Assembly (NCBI RefSeq): GCF_014698035.1
Contig: NZ_JACJSF010000032.1
Coordinates: forward strand, 24,138 to 88,137
Reading direction: 5' to 3'
DNA: 64,000 nt
DNA from: Desmonostoc muscorum FACHB-395
GTDB taxonomy: Bacteria; Cyanobacteriota; Cyanobacteriia; Cyanobacteriales; Nostocaceae
The position numbers and the translations under genes are program-made. The notes below the pieces were generated by a model. It was not told where the DNA came from and did not search any database. It worked only from the letters and a program-made list of their open reading frames with translations. Positions 26,142-36,400 of the stretch are shown here, piece by piece (the stretch's first letter is position 1; every line of letters starts with the position of its first letter).

Positions 26142-26690
26142 TTAAAGATTTTGGCGGCGAAACTCGGCGGGAGTGAGGCGCATGGGTTTCTCTGGGTTCC
26201 AGATTCCTTGGCCCATGAGCCTAGCCCATTGTTGGGCACGTTCTAAACGTTGGTCATATTTGTGGTTAGGCGATCGCCCAACAAACATTGCATTGCCTTG
26301 TTTAACTAATTCTTCATTCAATAACACCTTATTTTTCCATACATAAGCTAGAGTTCGCCCGATTTTATCTTTTGCTTCTAAATCAAACTCCAGTTCGACC
26401 AATTCTTCTGCACCACCAATAAGATTCTCTAACTGTTCTTTTGCTGCTTCTCCCCAAGGTCTCTGTCGCAAATCTGGTGCATCAACGCCAACTAACCGCA
26501 CTTGGGAAATCAAATTCGGTTGTTCAGCCATTCCTAACACTTCCAAACTTTGCCCACTAACTACCCGCGCTACTTTCACCTGAGCCTGATTATTTGGTAA
26601 CTGGTTTTTACTTTGGCAACTCACCAAGAGCAATAAACAAACCAAAATAGTTATTTTTCGTACCCAGTTACCAATACTCCCAACCTTCAC
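26142..26690 (-). CDS. Thermonuclease (SNase)-family lipoprotein
   Basis: From GTG 26690 the protein has 182 residues. AGGAG lies 5 nt before this GTG, which decides the start. An ATG at 26810 would add 40 residues encoded by a CCTGCC simple repeat (GGRRQGAGGRGQGAGG) and is rejected. The N-terminus is a lipoprotein signal (ITILVCLLLLVSCQSK, lipobox LVSC). The SNase domain has VRLVGVDAPDLRQRPWGEAA, DKIGRTLAYVW and VKQGNAMFVGR, carrying the Arg-Asp-Glu catalytic pattern of the family. It would be a membrane-anchored extracytoplasmic nuclease. It follows the [2Fe-2S] ferredoxin gene by about 110 bp. Confidence 0.88.
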   Translation of the reverse strand: MKVGSIGNWVRKITILVCLLLLVSCQSKNQLPNNQAQVKVARVVSGQSLEVLGMAEQPNLISQVRLVGVDAPDLRQRPWGEAAKEQLENLIGGAEELVELEFDLEAKDKIGRTLAYVWKNKVLLNEELVKQGNAMFVGRSPNHKYDQRLERAQQWARLMGQGIWNPEKPMRLTPAEFRRQNL

Positions 26691-26799
26691 AAATTCTCCT
26701 ATGGTCGCTGCTGCGCCTACTGAGCAGAACCTCTTGCCTCCTGCTCCCTGCCCCCTGCCTCCTGCCCCCTGCCTCCTGCCTCCTGCCTTCTTCAATTGT

Positions 26800-27168
26800 T
26801 TATTCCTCATCTAACGGTAAACCCGCTTTTACTTTCCCCTTAGCAAAATAGCGTCCAAACTGGAGTTCGTAGACTTCATCTTCGTCTTGTGTCTCTACTT
26901 CCAAGTCAGAACGGGGATAACTCACACACAAAAGGGCATAACCTTGCTGACGTAAATCTGGCGACAATCCGATCGCCTCTGGTTGATAAATTTCTCCCGA
27001 CAATACCCTTACAGCACAAGCGGTGCAAGCCCCGTTGCGACAGGAAAACGGTAGTTCCACACCTTGTTTTTCGCCAGTGTGCAGGATATAGCGGTCTTCT
27101 GGCACTTGTAGGGTGTATGTTTTGCCAGTGGAGCGATCGCGAACTTTAATTGTGTATGTACGAGACAT
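26800..27168 (-). CDS. [2Fe-2S] plant-type ferredoxin
   Basis: A 122-residue ferredoxin with the cluster loop FSCRNGACTACAVRV and the fourth cysteine in YALLCVSYP, giving C-x4-C-x2-C...C. It carries a 20-residue C-terminal extension (YELQFGRYFAKGKVKAGLPL) beyond the core domain, unlike the main photosynthetic ferredoxin PetF, so it is probably a minor, specialised carrier. It would take electrons from photosystem I or FNR in the cytoplasm; the partner is unknown. It is encoded just upstream of the thermonuclease gene and about 110 bp from tRNA-Ser, which reads in the opposite direction. Confidence 0.92.
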   Translation of the reverse strand: MSRTYTIKVRDRSTGKTYTLQVPEDRYILHTGEKQGVELPFSCRNGACTACAVRVLSGEIYQPEAIGLSPDLRQQGYALLCVSYPRSDLEVETQDEDEVYELQFGRYFAKGKVKAGLPLDEE

Positions 27169-27275
27169 CTGGATTTGCGTTGTAGAATTAGGACTTTCAG
27201 ATTCAATCTAAGAATATCTTTCTTTATCTTTGCATTTTCTGGGATTCTATAGTATGATCGTAACTTGTGGCACCT

Positions 27276-27360
27276 GGAGAGGTGGCCGAGTGGTTTAAGG
27301 CGCAGACCTGGAAAGTCTGTTTAGGGAAACTTAACGGGGGTTCGAATCCCCCCCTCTCCG
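27276..27360 (+). tRNA. tRNA-Ser (anticodon GGA)
   Basis: The 85-nt sequence folds as a class II tRNA. The acceptor stem GGAGAGG pairs with CCTCTCC (27353-27359), with discriminator G at 27360. The D-arm is GCCGAGTGGTTTAAGGC, the anticodon stem-loop CAGAC-CTGGAAA-GTCTG has anticodon GGA, a long variable arm (TTTAGGGAAACTTAA) follows, and the T-arm GGGGGTTCGAATCCCCC is complete. CCA is not encoded. GGA decodes UCC and UCU. Confidence 0.97.
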
Positions 27361-27851
27361 TTCTGAAACCTAGTCTAAATATATAATTTGAACCAGACTT
27401 CTACAAATGGTCGGGTCAAATAAATCGCGGGATCTTGCCAAAGATATTCTTAAAATTGCTTTGAAAGTGAGTCAGCGTTCCGCAGGAAAGCTGTATTAAA
27501 AACCAATGTCATTCAGTTAAGGCTAAAAACTGAAACTGGCGTAGGTTCGAAAGCTACTGCGCCCTTGCGGTTTTTACGACTTGTTCGCAGCTAGTTCCAA
27601 GCGAGAAACAAGTGGCTCCCCAACCTACAATTTTGTTGCTGCCCTCTGCCCCCTGCACCCTCTTGTAAAAATTATATTTTCTTCCTCCTGCCTCCTGCCT
27701 CCTGCCCTCTGCCTCCTCTTGTAACATTTATTTATTTTTCATTCATAATTGAGCCATTTTGTAAAGTCGCCAAACTCCTACTTCACGATGGCGACAGCCT
27801 GATGAAAGGATCGAGTAAATTAAGATAAGTAAAGAAAATGCTTTGAACTAC
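27361..27851. other. About 490-bp gap after tRNA-Ser
   Basis: No gene is visible. The region contains an imperfect inverted segment near 27555-27605 (CGCCCTTGCGG... and TTGTTCGCAGC) and a pyrimidine-rich simple repeat of CCTCCTG/CCTCTGC units at 27640-27720. The rest is AT-rich and presumably holds the promoter of the HEAT-repeat gene. Confidence 0.55.
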
Positions 27852-28532
27852 ATGACAGCTCTCAGCTTACAAGAAATTTCTACTCAGTTAGAAAGTCCGA
27901 ACTTACGCGATCGCATGGTAGCTCTTGCTAATCTGCGTCATGTTTCTCCTGAAGAGGCAGTCCCTTTAATTAAAAAGGTACTAGACGACGAATCTTTGCA
28001 ACTGCGATCGATGGCAATATTTGCCCTTGGAATCAAGCCAACGCCAGAATGTTATTCAATTTTGGTCAGAATTCTCGAAAATGACCCCGATTATGGCATC
28101 CGCGCTGATGCTGCTGGTGCTTTAGGATATTTGGGCGATGCCAGAGCTTTTGAAGTGCTTTCACGGGCGTTTTATGAAGATACTGATTGGCTAGTACGCT
28201 TTAGTGCAGCCGTTTCTCTTGGTAACATTAAAGACCCCCGTGCCCGTCAACTTCTTCTTCAGGCATTGGATAGCAAAGAAGTAGTGTTGCAACAAGCTGC
28301 AATTTCTGCGCTCGGAGAAATTAAAGATATTGAGTCTGTCGATCAGATTCTACGCTTTGCCCAATCAGATGATTGGTTAGTCAGACAACGTTTGGCAGAA
28401 GCTTTGGGTAATCTTCCCACTCCCAAGAGTGTCTCAGCTTTAAAATACTTAGAAAAAGACAATCATTTCAACGTTGCTGAGGCAGCCAGAATTGGCCTCA
28501 AGAAGCTTGAGGAAATAGGCAATCAAGCTTAA
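27852..28532 (+). CDS. HEAT-repeat protein (NblB/CpcE-F related)
   Basis: From ATG 27852 the protein has 226 residues (a TTG at 27843 would add three). It is made of about six 31-residue HEAT units, for example DDESLQLRSMAIFALGI, DYGIRADAAGALGYLGDARA, DWLVRFSAAVSLGNIKDPRA and VVLQQAAISALGEI. Such short HEAT solenoids in cyanobacteria include the phycobilin lyase subunits CpcE/CpcF and the phycobilisome-degradation factor NblB. The gene lies 75 bp before a CpcS/CpeS-type lyase on the same strand, which supports a role in chromophore attachment or detachment. No catalytic residues can be assigned. Confidence 0.8.
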   Translation: MTALSLQEISTQLESPNLRDRMVALANLRHVSPEEAVPLIKKVLDDESLQLRSMAIFALGIKPTPECYSILVRILENDPDYGIRADAAGALGYLGDARAFEVLSRAFYEDTDWLVRFSAAVSLGNIKDPRARQLLLQALDSKEVVLQQAAISALGEIKDIESVDQILRFAQSDDWLVRQRLAEALGNLPTPKSVSALKYLEKDNHFNVAEAARIGLKKLEEIGNQA

Positions 28533-28607
28533 TAATATTATATCCTCCTGCTACCTTTTAATAATTAAGTGGGAATTTTAGCATTTTGATGCAGGGTAAT
28601 TTCATTC

Positions 28608-29174
28608 ATGAATATTGAAGAGTTTTTTCAGTTAAGTGCTGGTAAATGGTTTTCTCATCGGACTAGTCAACATTTGGCTTTGAATGAATCTGAACATAGC
28701 AAGTCAGACATTATCATTGAGACGCTGGCAGTAGATCATCCAGAAGCGACCAAACTGTGTCAACAGTACGAAATTAATCCTAGTTCCGCCTCCTGTGCTA
28801 TCAAAATTAACTGGAATGGCACAATGGAAAAGGAGCAAACAAAACATAGTGGTTCAACTGTGTTAGTTTCAGTACCCGATGCAGATAATCCGTCTGAAGG
28901 CAAGTTACTGCGGGAAATAGTTGATGCTGAGAAAACTCCAGTTGCTGGACACTACAAATTTGACAGTGACGGTGCTTTAATCCTAACTATAGAAGATGAA
29001 AACATCTGGTCAGAGGAGCGCCTGTGGTTTGCTAGCCCCAATTTGCGAATGCGGGTAAATGTCCTCAAGAGTTTTGGTGGATTTAGCATTACTTCCTTCA
29101 CTTCTGAGATTCGTATGGGTGGTTTTCCACCTGCTGCGAAAGCTTCCGAGGCGGCTAATTCAGTATCGAGTTAG
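28608..29174 (+). CDS. Phycobiliprotein lyase, CpcS/CpeS family
   Basis: At 188 residues it has normal CpcS length. The N-terminus NIEEFFQLSAGKWFSHRTSQ is the family signature (FF..S.G.W.S.R...H), followed by the beta-barrel strands of this lipocalin-like fold (SCAIKINWNGTM, GHYKFDSDGALILTIED, RLWFASPNLRMRVNVL) and FTSEIRMGG near the end. S-type lyases bind phycocyanobilin and attach it to Cys84 of phycobiliprotein subunits in the cytoplasm. Whether this copy is a general or subunit-specific lyase cannot be read from sequence. It forms a probable two-gene operon with the HEAT-repeat gene. Confidence 0.9.
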   Translation: MNIEEFFQLSAGKWFSHRTSQHLALNESEHSKSDIIIETLAVDHPEATKLCQQYEINPSSASCAIKINWNGTMEKEQTKHSGSTVLVSVPDADNPSEGKLLREIVDAEKTPVAGHYKFDSDGALILTIEDENIWSEERLWFASPNLRMRVNVLKSFGGFSITSFTSEIRMGGFPPAAKASEAANSVSS

Positions 29175-29223
29175 TTGTAGCGTATTTTCCGTATTTAGGA
29201 CTAACGCAAGACTATACGCGCTC

Positions 29224-29247
29224 AGGGGCAATTCATGAATTGCCCCT
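29224..29247. terminator. 24-bp perfect palindrome between convergent genes
   Basis: AGGGGCAATTCA and its exact reverse complement TGAATTGCCCCT meet without a loop base. The palindrome lies between the lyase gene stop (29174) and the MFS gene stop (29268), a natural site for a bidirectional terminator. A variant (GAAGCAATTCATAAATTGCT) occurs near 13817, so it is a dispersed repeat family. Confidence 0.5.
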
Positions 29248-29267
29248 ACCTAGAAATCAGGGTTTAG

Positions 29268-30470
29268 TTAAACTGTGTCCTGGCTAGGAATTGCTTCTGG
29301 CAAACTGCTTGAGGTATTAACGTGTAATTTCACCCAAACAAAAAAAGGAATTGCTAACAGTTGAGTTGTGGATGAAAATACAATTAGGGCAGTAATTGAT
29401 CGATCGTATAAAATGCCCATTAAAGCGCTACCTAAAAACCAAGATAAACCATAGCCAGTACTAAAAATTCCATAAGCTGTAGCGCGCTTATTTTTTGGAA
29501 CCATCCCAGCGATCGCAGCTTTCAAAATTGATTCTTGCGCTCCCATCCCTATACCCCAAAATGCTATTCCCAAAAGAGCAAGTTGGGTATTTCCTAAAAA
29601 CACCAATGGGGCAAATAAGGATGAAACGAAAGCTGCAACTATCAGAATAGAAATACCAGTCCGGTCAAATAGATATCCAAATATTAGCGCTGCGATCGCA
29701 TCCACTCCCATCGCTACAGCATAAAACAGAGGAATTGTTTGTCCAGAAGCGATATCCTGCTTTTGGAAATGAAAAGCAATGAGGGGAAAATCGGCATATC
29801 CGGCAGCAATAATCGCTACCGCACCTAGATAAATCCAAAATATTCGCGGCAATTTTTCTTCTTGATTTATCTCTGTTTCTACTTCAAAATCACTGGGATT
29901 TGGATAAATAAATTGTAGAACAATCAACACAAGCAATCCCAAAACGGCAGGTACGATCAAAATGGTAAAAGCATTGCGATACTCTCCTTGGAAATAAACC
30001 ATTGCAGCTACAGCCAAAGGCCCCATAACTGCACCAGTTTGATCCATTGCCTCATGTAATCCAAAGCCAAAACCTCTACCGATTTGACTCGCACCGTGAG
30101 AAAGTAGGGCATCACGTGGCGGAGTACGAATTGCTTTGCCAGTGCGTTCAGCCATCATCAAACCTGCGGCAACTTCCCATCTCCCGGCTAAGGCTAAAAA
30201 TGGCACAACTGCGGTGTTCAAAATGTAACCTAAAGTTGTGATTCCCCAATATTTGCGTGTCTGGTCACTAAGATAACCGATCGCTAGGCGTAAGCTATGA
30301 CCAATCAATTCTCCAAACCCAGCTACCAGACCTACCACAGTACCGCTAGCTCCTAAAACTTGCAGATAAGCTCCCGTAATACTACGTGCGCCTTCATAAG
30401 TTGCATCAGCACAAAGGCTAACAAAACCAAGTAAAATCACAAACTTTAAAGCTGCTGCTTTCTGCGGCAT
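29268..30470 (-). CDS. MFS transporter
   Basis: A 400-residue integral membrane protein with about 12 hydrophobic segments. The MFS A-like loop is GYLSDQTRKYWG between helices 2 and 3, and RTGKAIRTPPRDALLSHGA follows helix 4, a stretch also seen in bacterial multidrug/efflux-type MFS members. A second such loop, FGYLFDRTG, lies after the midpoint. Substrate unknown; efflux is the more common role for this subgroup. AAGGA lies just before ATG 30470. It converges on the lyase gene and has no operon partner. Confidence 0.88.
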   Translation of the reverse strand: MPQKAAALKFVILLGFVSLCADATYEGARSITGAYLQVLGASGTVVGLVAGFGELIGHSLRLAIGYLSDQTRKYWGITTLGYILNTAVVPFLALAGRWEVAAGLMMAERTGKAIRTPPRDALLSHGASQIGRGFGFGLHEAMDQTGAVMGPLAVAAMVYFQGEYRNAFTILIVPAVLGLLVLIVLQFIYPNPSDFEVETEINQEEKLPRIFWIYLGAVAIIAAGYADFPLIAFHFQKQDIASGQTIPLFYAVAMGVDAIAALIFGYLFDRTGISILIVAAFVSSLFAPLVFLGNTQLALLGIAFWGIGMGAQESILKAAIAGMVPKNKRATAYGIFSTGYGLSWFLGSALMGILYDRSITALIVFSSTTQLLAIPFFVWVKLHVNTSSSLPEAIPSQDTV

Positions 30471-30869
30471 AGTTCCTTATTTATCATTTGTTGATTCCAT
30501 ATTGAAACATGGGATTCTAGAAAAAACCAGTTAACATTGAACATTGAAATTAGTGAAGAAGAATTCAGGAGTCAGAATAAATCAGTGACTAGTCTGAATC
30601 TTCTACTGATTGAAGACTAGCAAATTGAAAATTTCGTGGGTCTTAAACTTCTGAAAAAGATTGTAGAGACGTAGCAGTGCTACGTCTCTACAATGGTTAT
30701 GGATAAAGCATAATTAGTTTTTAGAGATGTCTATAATTCATTCTGAATTCTGAATCCTGACTTCTGAATTCTAAATTCTGAATTCTGTTTCAATAAAAAA
30801 TACCAAGCTATGGCTAATTCCATAGTTGGGAAAAATATATCTAGATTTTTATGGCTGCGTTGATACTTT
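30471..30869. other. 399-bp gap with dispersed repeats
   Basis: The region between the MFS gene and the site-2 protease gene (both minus strand) has no visible gene. It holds the palindrome at 30661-30693 and a run of ATTCTGAAT/CTGAATTCT simple repeats at about 30735-30790. Confidence 0.6.
30661..30693. repeat. 33-bp palindrome (TGTAGAGACG family)
   Basis: Arms TTGTAGAGACGTAGCA and TGCTACGTCTCTACAA are perfect reverse complements around a single G. The same family is found inside kinase 1 at 20268-20297. Confidence 0.8.
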
Positions 30870-32393
30870 TTAAATTTGCAAAAAGTTAGCGATCGCTTGC
30901 GGTAATGGCAAAATAATTACAATCAACAAAGCCATTGCCAGTAATCCCCAAATATCACGTTTGTTATCCAATTCAGTGACATCATTCAGTGCAGGCTCAT
31001 CAATCAACGGCATAAATAATAAGATAATTGCCCACATCAAAAATTCTTCCCGAATTAACGAAAGTAATAGCAAGAGAAGGCGAGCCACTTGACCAATCAT
31101 AATCGCAACTCGTTGTCCAAACATTGCATGGACAATGTGACCTCCATCAAGTTGTCCCACAGGCATTAAATTTAACGCCGTCACAATTAGTCCGATAAAA
31201 CCAGCTACTGCAACTGGATGCAAATCAAGGGCTGATTTTGCTGTTAACTGACTTCCCAAGGCTAGCTTCGATAATAACGCTAGTAAGATGGAATATTTGG
31301 GATTAAGAGCATCAGGATTCAAAAATCGGGCTTTTTCTTCAATCAGGGGAACCACCTCAGAATGAGCCAAGCCCCATATTAATAATGGCAAGGTAACAAC
31401 AAAGCCTGCAAGCGGCCCAGCGATACTAATGTCAAATAATGCTTTACGGTTGGGAATGGGACTACGCATCTGAATAAATGCACCAAAAGTTCCCAAAAAG
31501 AAGGGCATTGGAATAAAGTAAGGCAATGTCGAGCGAATTTTGTAGAATTTAGCCGTTAAATAATGCCCAAGTTCGTGAATACCCAAAATAGTCATTAACC
31601 CTAAAGCATAAGGTAATCCTTTGAATAGGACATCTCGGTTAGATAGAACTTTGAACAAAGAACCAATTTCCCATAGAGGCGGAAGAGAAGTACCAGCAAT
31701 TTCCACTCCCACCAAGGTAGTAGTTATCAAAGTCGCTACTAGTAGTAGAAGTGCTAATCCTGGTCGAGTTAAGCGTTCTTGGTCGCGTCGGGGTGTATTT
31801 CTCTCTTTAGCAGCCTGAATATTAGGAACCAGCACAAAGAAAGGTTTGTCATTTAAACCTTCTTGAAAGATCAACACGAAGCGATCGCCAAATTGTGCTT
31901 CAATATTAGTCTTAATCTGCTGGTAAGCGTTGCTGGCTTTAGTTCGTAACTGACCCCGGCAAATTACGGCTTGTGGTCGATACTCAATATTTTGAACGTA
32001 ATATACAGACCAAGGAAAACAATTTCGCAGTTGAGTTTCTTCTGTTGGCTCAATGGGACGCACTAGTGGTTCTGGGGTAGGCTGGATAATTGGCTGTGAT
32101 TCTGAGGCTTGGGCTGGAACTTCGGTTTGTGTATCTCTTGGCACTCGCCGCCCCCCTAGAAACAATATCCAGTACAACACTGTGCAGACAAATAACGACG
32201 AAACAATCAGCCCTGGTGGTGGAGGTTGTTTCGCCCCATATATCAGTGTCCATCCACTTAACAACAATGCTGGTGTCATTAAAACCAGCCACAACAACCA
32301 TACTGGCGTTCGAGTGATGTGAGCGACACTGTGCTGCACCATTAGATAAGTAGCTAGCCCCAGTAGGAGGATAAACAGAAACCAAAATGCCAT
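30870..32393 (-). CDS. Site-2 protease family membrane metalloprotease (M50, EGY-like)
   Basis: A 507-residue membrane protein with two N-terminal helices, a soluble insert (about 90-215, with LRNCFPWSVYYVQNIEYRPQ), then the M50 core. The zinc motif HELGH lies in ILGIHELGHYLTAKFYKI, and the third ligand region is LMPVGQLDGGHIVHAMFG. About seven helices surround it. The soluble N-terminal insert and motif spacing resemble cyanobacterial and plastid EGY proteins. S2Ps cut transmembrane substrates, such as anti-sigma factors, within the membrane. No substrate gene is adjacent. The start ATG 32393 immediately precedes a hydrophobic helix. Confidence 0.9.
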   Translation of the reverse strand: MAFWFLFILLLGLATYLMVQHSVAHITRTPVWLLWLVLMTPALLLSGWTLIYGAKQPPPPGLIVSSLFVCTVLYWILFLGGRRVPRDTQTEVPAQASESQPIIQPTPEPLVRPIEPTEETQLRNCFPWSVYYVQNIEYRPQAVICRGQLRTKASNAYQQIKTNIEAQFGDRFVLIFQEGLNDKPFFVLVPNIQAAKERNTPRRDQERLTRPGLALLLLVATLITTTLVGVEIAGTSLPPLWEIGSLFKVLSNRDVLFKGLPYALGLMTILGIHELGHYLTAKFYKIRSTLPYFIPMPFFLGTFGAFIQMRSPIPNRKALFDISIAGPLAGFVVTLPLLIWGLAHSEVVPLIEEKARFLNPDALNPKYSILLALLSKLALGSQLTAKSALDLHPVAVAGFIGLIVTALNLMPVGQLDGGHIVHAMFGQRVAIMIGQVARLLLLLLSLIREEFLMWAIILLFMPLIDEPALNDVTELDNKRDIWGLLAMALLIVIILPLPQAIANFLQI

Positions 32394-32565
32394 GTTATCT
32401 TCAGTAATTTTGACAAAACGCCCTACCTAGTAGCTTCAGCACCATAGCATTAACTACGAGGCAGACTTCAAATCCCAATTTTTTCAGATGGTTATAGTTC
32501 AATTCTTCAGAATTTCTACACTGTAACCAGATTGTCCACAACTCCTCAGTTCCGGTTCTTTGATT

Positions 32566-33300
32566 ATGTGCCCTTTACCTCAACAGCCAAGTCATACAAC
32601 TAAGCCACCACGGGCTGTCTTTCCTCAAGAAATTCCTAGCGGAAGTTCCTTGCAATCGGACTTCGCACAAGATAGCATTTTTGCTTTCCCACCCAATCGG
32701 GACACATTAGGGGGAACCTCTTATTTTATTGTAAGAAATGAAGGCAATATCCTCATAGATTGCCCTGCCCTAGACCAAACAAATCAAGACTTTTTGGCGG
32801 CGCATGGAGGCGTGCGTTGGTTATTTATCACCCATCGAGGTGCTATAGGCAAAACTGCTGAAATTCAGAAAGCCTTGGATTGCGAAGTTTTGATGCAAGA
32901 ACAAGAAGCTTATTTATTACCAGGCTTACCCGTAACTACCTTTAGTCAACAATTTACTCTTGATGCGGCAGTCAAAATTATTTGGACACCAGGTCATTCT
33001 CCCGGATCATCGTGCCTATACTACAGTAAGCTTGGAGGTATATTGTTTTCTGGTCGCCATTTGGTTCCTAATCAGAAGGGCGATGCAGTACCATTACGGA
33101 TAACTAAAACCTTTCACTGGCCACGACAAATCAACAGTGTTCAGTTATTATTAGAACATTTTACACCAGAAACTCTCAGGTACATTTGTCCCGGAGCTAA
33201 TACAGGTTTTCTTAGGGGCAAGCGTTTTATAGATCGAGCTTATCAACACCTCACCTCTCTGGATTTACCAGCTTTGCTGCGGATGCAGCCCCTTATTTAA
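32566..33300 (+). CDS. Metallo-beta-lactamase-fold protein with degenerate metal site
   Basis: From ATG 32566 the protein has 244 residues (a TTG at 32560 would add two). The MBL fold is clear: GGTSYFIVRNEGNILIDCPA, VRWLFITHRGAIGKTAEIQK, IIWTPGHSPGSSCLYYSK and GGILFSGRHLV. However, the first motif reads THRGAIGK where active enzymes have H-x-H-x-D-H, the Asp of SGD-x-L is Arg, and the last His site is PGAN. Most zinc ligands are therefore missing, and catalysis is unlikely. It may be a binding or structural protein, as for degenerate MBL proteins in other bacteria. It lies 158 bp before kinase 2, same strand. Confidence 0.8.
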   Translation: MCPLPQQPSHTTKPPRAVFPQEIPSGSSLQSDFAQDSIFAFPPNRDTLGGTSYFIVRNEGNILIDCPALDQTNQDFLAAHGGVRWLFITHRGAIGKTAEIQKALDCEVLMQEQEAYLLPGLPVTTFSQQFTLDAAVKIIWTPGHSPGSSCLYYSKLGGILFSGRHLVPNQKGDAVPLRITKTFHWPRQINSVQLLLEHFTPETLRYICPGANTGFLRGKRFIDRAYQHLTSLDLPALLRMQPLI

Positions 33301-33458
33301 AATAAAGACTTCTTCATGAGTATAAAAAACTTATCCTAATGCCCAATACCCAATACCCAATAAAGTATGGTTCTTTTTGATACTGATGTAAAATATAATT
33401 TAAGGAAGATGCTGTCTGGGGAATTCTAGCGTTAGACAAGGAATTCTGGTAAAAATTT

Positions 33459-36400
33459 ATGAGTGCAAAAGTTGATGGAACTGTAAGGATCGCTGGCTAC
33501 CAAATTATAGAGCAACTTTATTCTGGTTCTCGGACTCAAGTGTATCGGGCAATACGAGAATGCGATACCTTCGGTGGGCTTCGCCAACGCCAACCAGTCG
33601 TCATCAAGCTCTTAAAACGAGAATATCCAAGTTTTAGCGAATTAGTCCAGTTTCGTAACCAATATGCGATCGCTAAAAACCTAAATATTCCCAGCATCAT
33701 TAAACCTTACAGCCTAGAACCCCATCACAATGGCTATGCCCTAGTTATGGAAGACTTTGGTGGCATCTCCTTGCGACAATTTACCCAAAGACAACCACTG
33801 AGCTTAGAGGAATTCCTACCCATTGCCTTGCAACTGATAGAGACTTTACACCAGTTGCATCAACAGCGCGTCATTCACAAAGATGTCAAGCCAGCTAATA
33901 TCCTGATTCATCCTGACACCAGAACAATTAAGCTAATTGACTTCAGTATTGCCTCGCTGCTACCACGAGAAACTCAAGAAATCCAAAGTCCCAACGGACT
34001 GGAGGGAACCCTAGCGTATTTATCGCCAGAGCAAACTGGACGGATGAACCGAGGCATTGACTACCGCAGCGACTTTTATTCATTGGGTGTAACTTTCTTT
34101 GAACTACTGAGTGGACAACTGCCTTTTACATCTCACGATCCGATGGAGTTGTTACATTGTCATATCGCCAAACAGCCTGACTCTATCTGTAATCTCAACC
34201 CGGAAATCCCCTTGATGTTGGGAGAGATCATTTGCAAGCTGATGGCAAAGAATGCCGAAGACCGCTACCAGAGTGCTACGGGACTCAAATATGACTTAGT
34301 ATTTTGCTTAGAACAATGGCGAAAAACGGGTAAACACACATGGTTTGATTTAGGACAGCACGATATCAGCGATCGCTTTCTCATCCCTGAAAAACTCTAC
34401 GGACGGGAGCAGGAAATAGAAAGTTTACTGGAGGTATTTGGGCGGGTTGCCAATGGTGCAGTGGAACTGATGCTGGTGGCTGGATTCTCTGGTATCGGTA
34501 AAACTGCCGTGGTGAATGAAGTGCATAAGGTGATCGTTCGCTGGAACGGCTACTTCATCAAAGGGAAATATGACCAGTTCAACCGCAATATTCCCCTGTC
34601 TGCTTTTGTACAAGCTTTCCGGGATTTGATGGGACAGTTGCTCACCGAAAGCGACACCCAGTTGGAACAGTGGCGAAACAAAATTCTGTCCGCAATCTCT
34701 GAGAGTGGACAGGTGATCATTGAAGTGATTCCAGAATTAGAACGGATTATTGGCACGCAACCGCCAGTACCAGAATTATCAGGTAGTGCTGCACAAAACC
34801 GCTTCAATCTGCTGTTTGTGAAATTTATTCAGGTATTCGCTACAAGAGAGCATCCGTTAGTAGTGTTCCTCGACGATTTGCATTGGGCAGATTTGGCATC
34901 TCTGAATTTGATGAGGCTGTTAATGGGTGAAACCTTAAAGGGTTATCTGTTAATTATTGGCGCATACCGTGATAATGAAGTGTTTGCGGCTCATCCGTTA
35001 ATGGTAGCCCTGGAAGAGATTGAGAAGGGAGTCACCGTCAGCACCATTACATTAGCTCCTTTGAGTCAAACAGATGTGAATCGTTTGATTGCCGATACAT
35101 TGAGTTATTCAACAGAAGTTGCCCTGCCGTTAACCGAGCTAGTTTATCAAAAAGCCAAAGGTAATCCGTTTTTTACAACCCAGTTTCTCAAGGCATTACA
35201 TGAAGATGGACGAATTACCTTTGATTGGGATACAGGTTTGTGGCAGTGTGATTTGGCGCAAGTACCCAGACACACGGCAGCTTGTCTTCAGACATCGCTT
35301 TCTTTAACGGATGATGTCGTTGAGTTTATGGCAATTCAACTACAAAAGTTGCCACTCGAAACTCAGGAAGTTCTGAAATTGGCAGCCTGTATCGGTAATC
35401 AATTTGATTTGGCGACATTGGCGATCGTTTTTGAACAGTCTCCAACCCAAACGGCAGAAGTTTTGTGGAAAGCGTTGCAAGAAGGGTTAGTTTTACCACA
35501 TTGTGATGTCTATAAGTTTTATCAAGAGTCAGAAGCAATAACAGATTCTTCTGACTTGGGGATTCTGGATTCTGGTTCCTGTGTTTACACATTTCTGCAC
35601 GATCGCGTCCAACAAGCGGCATATTCTCTCATCCCAGAGGAGCAAAAACAGGCAACTCATCTAAAAATTGGCCAGTTACTCCTGAGTAATACCCCCGAAA
35701 GCAACTGGGAAGAACGAATTTTTGAAATTGTCGGTCAACTTAACGTTGCGGCTGAATTGATTGCCCAACCCGCAGAACGTCAAGCATTAGCGCAATTTAA
35801 CCTGATTGCAAGCCGCAAGGCCAAGGCAGCGATCGCCTACACTGCTGCCTGCAAATATGCCCAGGTGGGCATTGGGTTACTCGCCCAAAACAGTTGGCAG
35901 CATCAGTATGAGTTAACCCTAGCACTCCATCAAGTTGCCACAGAAGCTGCCTATCTGAGCGGTGATTTAGAGGAGATGGCGGCCAATGCTCATCTTGTCC
36001 TAAATCATGCCAAAACTCCATTAGATAAAATCAGCGTCTATGAGGTAAAAATTGAGGTATTCACTGCTCAGGGTCATTTTGCCGAAGCGATCGCAGCAGC
36101 ACTTACCATTTTGAAGCAATTGGGAGTGGAACTACCCACAGAGCCTACCCAGGAAGATGTGGCAGTGGCCTTGCGTACCGTCTTAGATGTAATTGGAGAG
36201 CGATTCCCTGCCGAGTTGCTCAACCTCAGCGATGCAAAGGATGAAAACATCCTGGCAGCAGCTCGAATTTTGACATCAGTAGCACCCTGCGCTTATCTGT
36301 CCCAGCCACAGTTGTATTTACTGGTGATTTTAAAAAAGGTTTATTTATCTGTCGTCTATGGTAATGAATCAACCTCGACCTTTAGCTATGTCTCTTATGG

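Noticed and set aside
26691..26810. N-terminal extension of the thermonuclease
   Set aside because: Encoded by a CCTGCC simple repeat; the GTG at 26690 has AGGAG at proper spacing and directly precedes the lipoprotein signal.
27640..27720. Possible CRISPR-like array of CCTCCTGCC units
   Set aside because: Units are 7-9 bp and contiguous with no spacers; simple repeat only.
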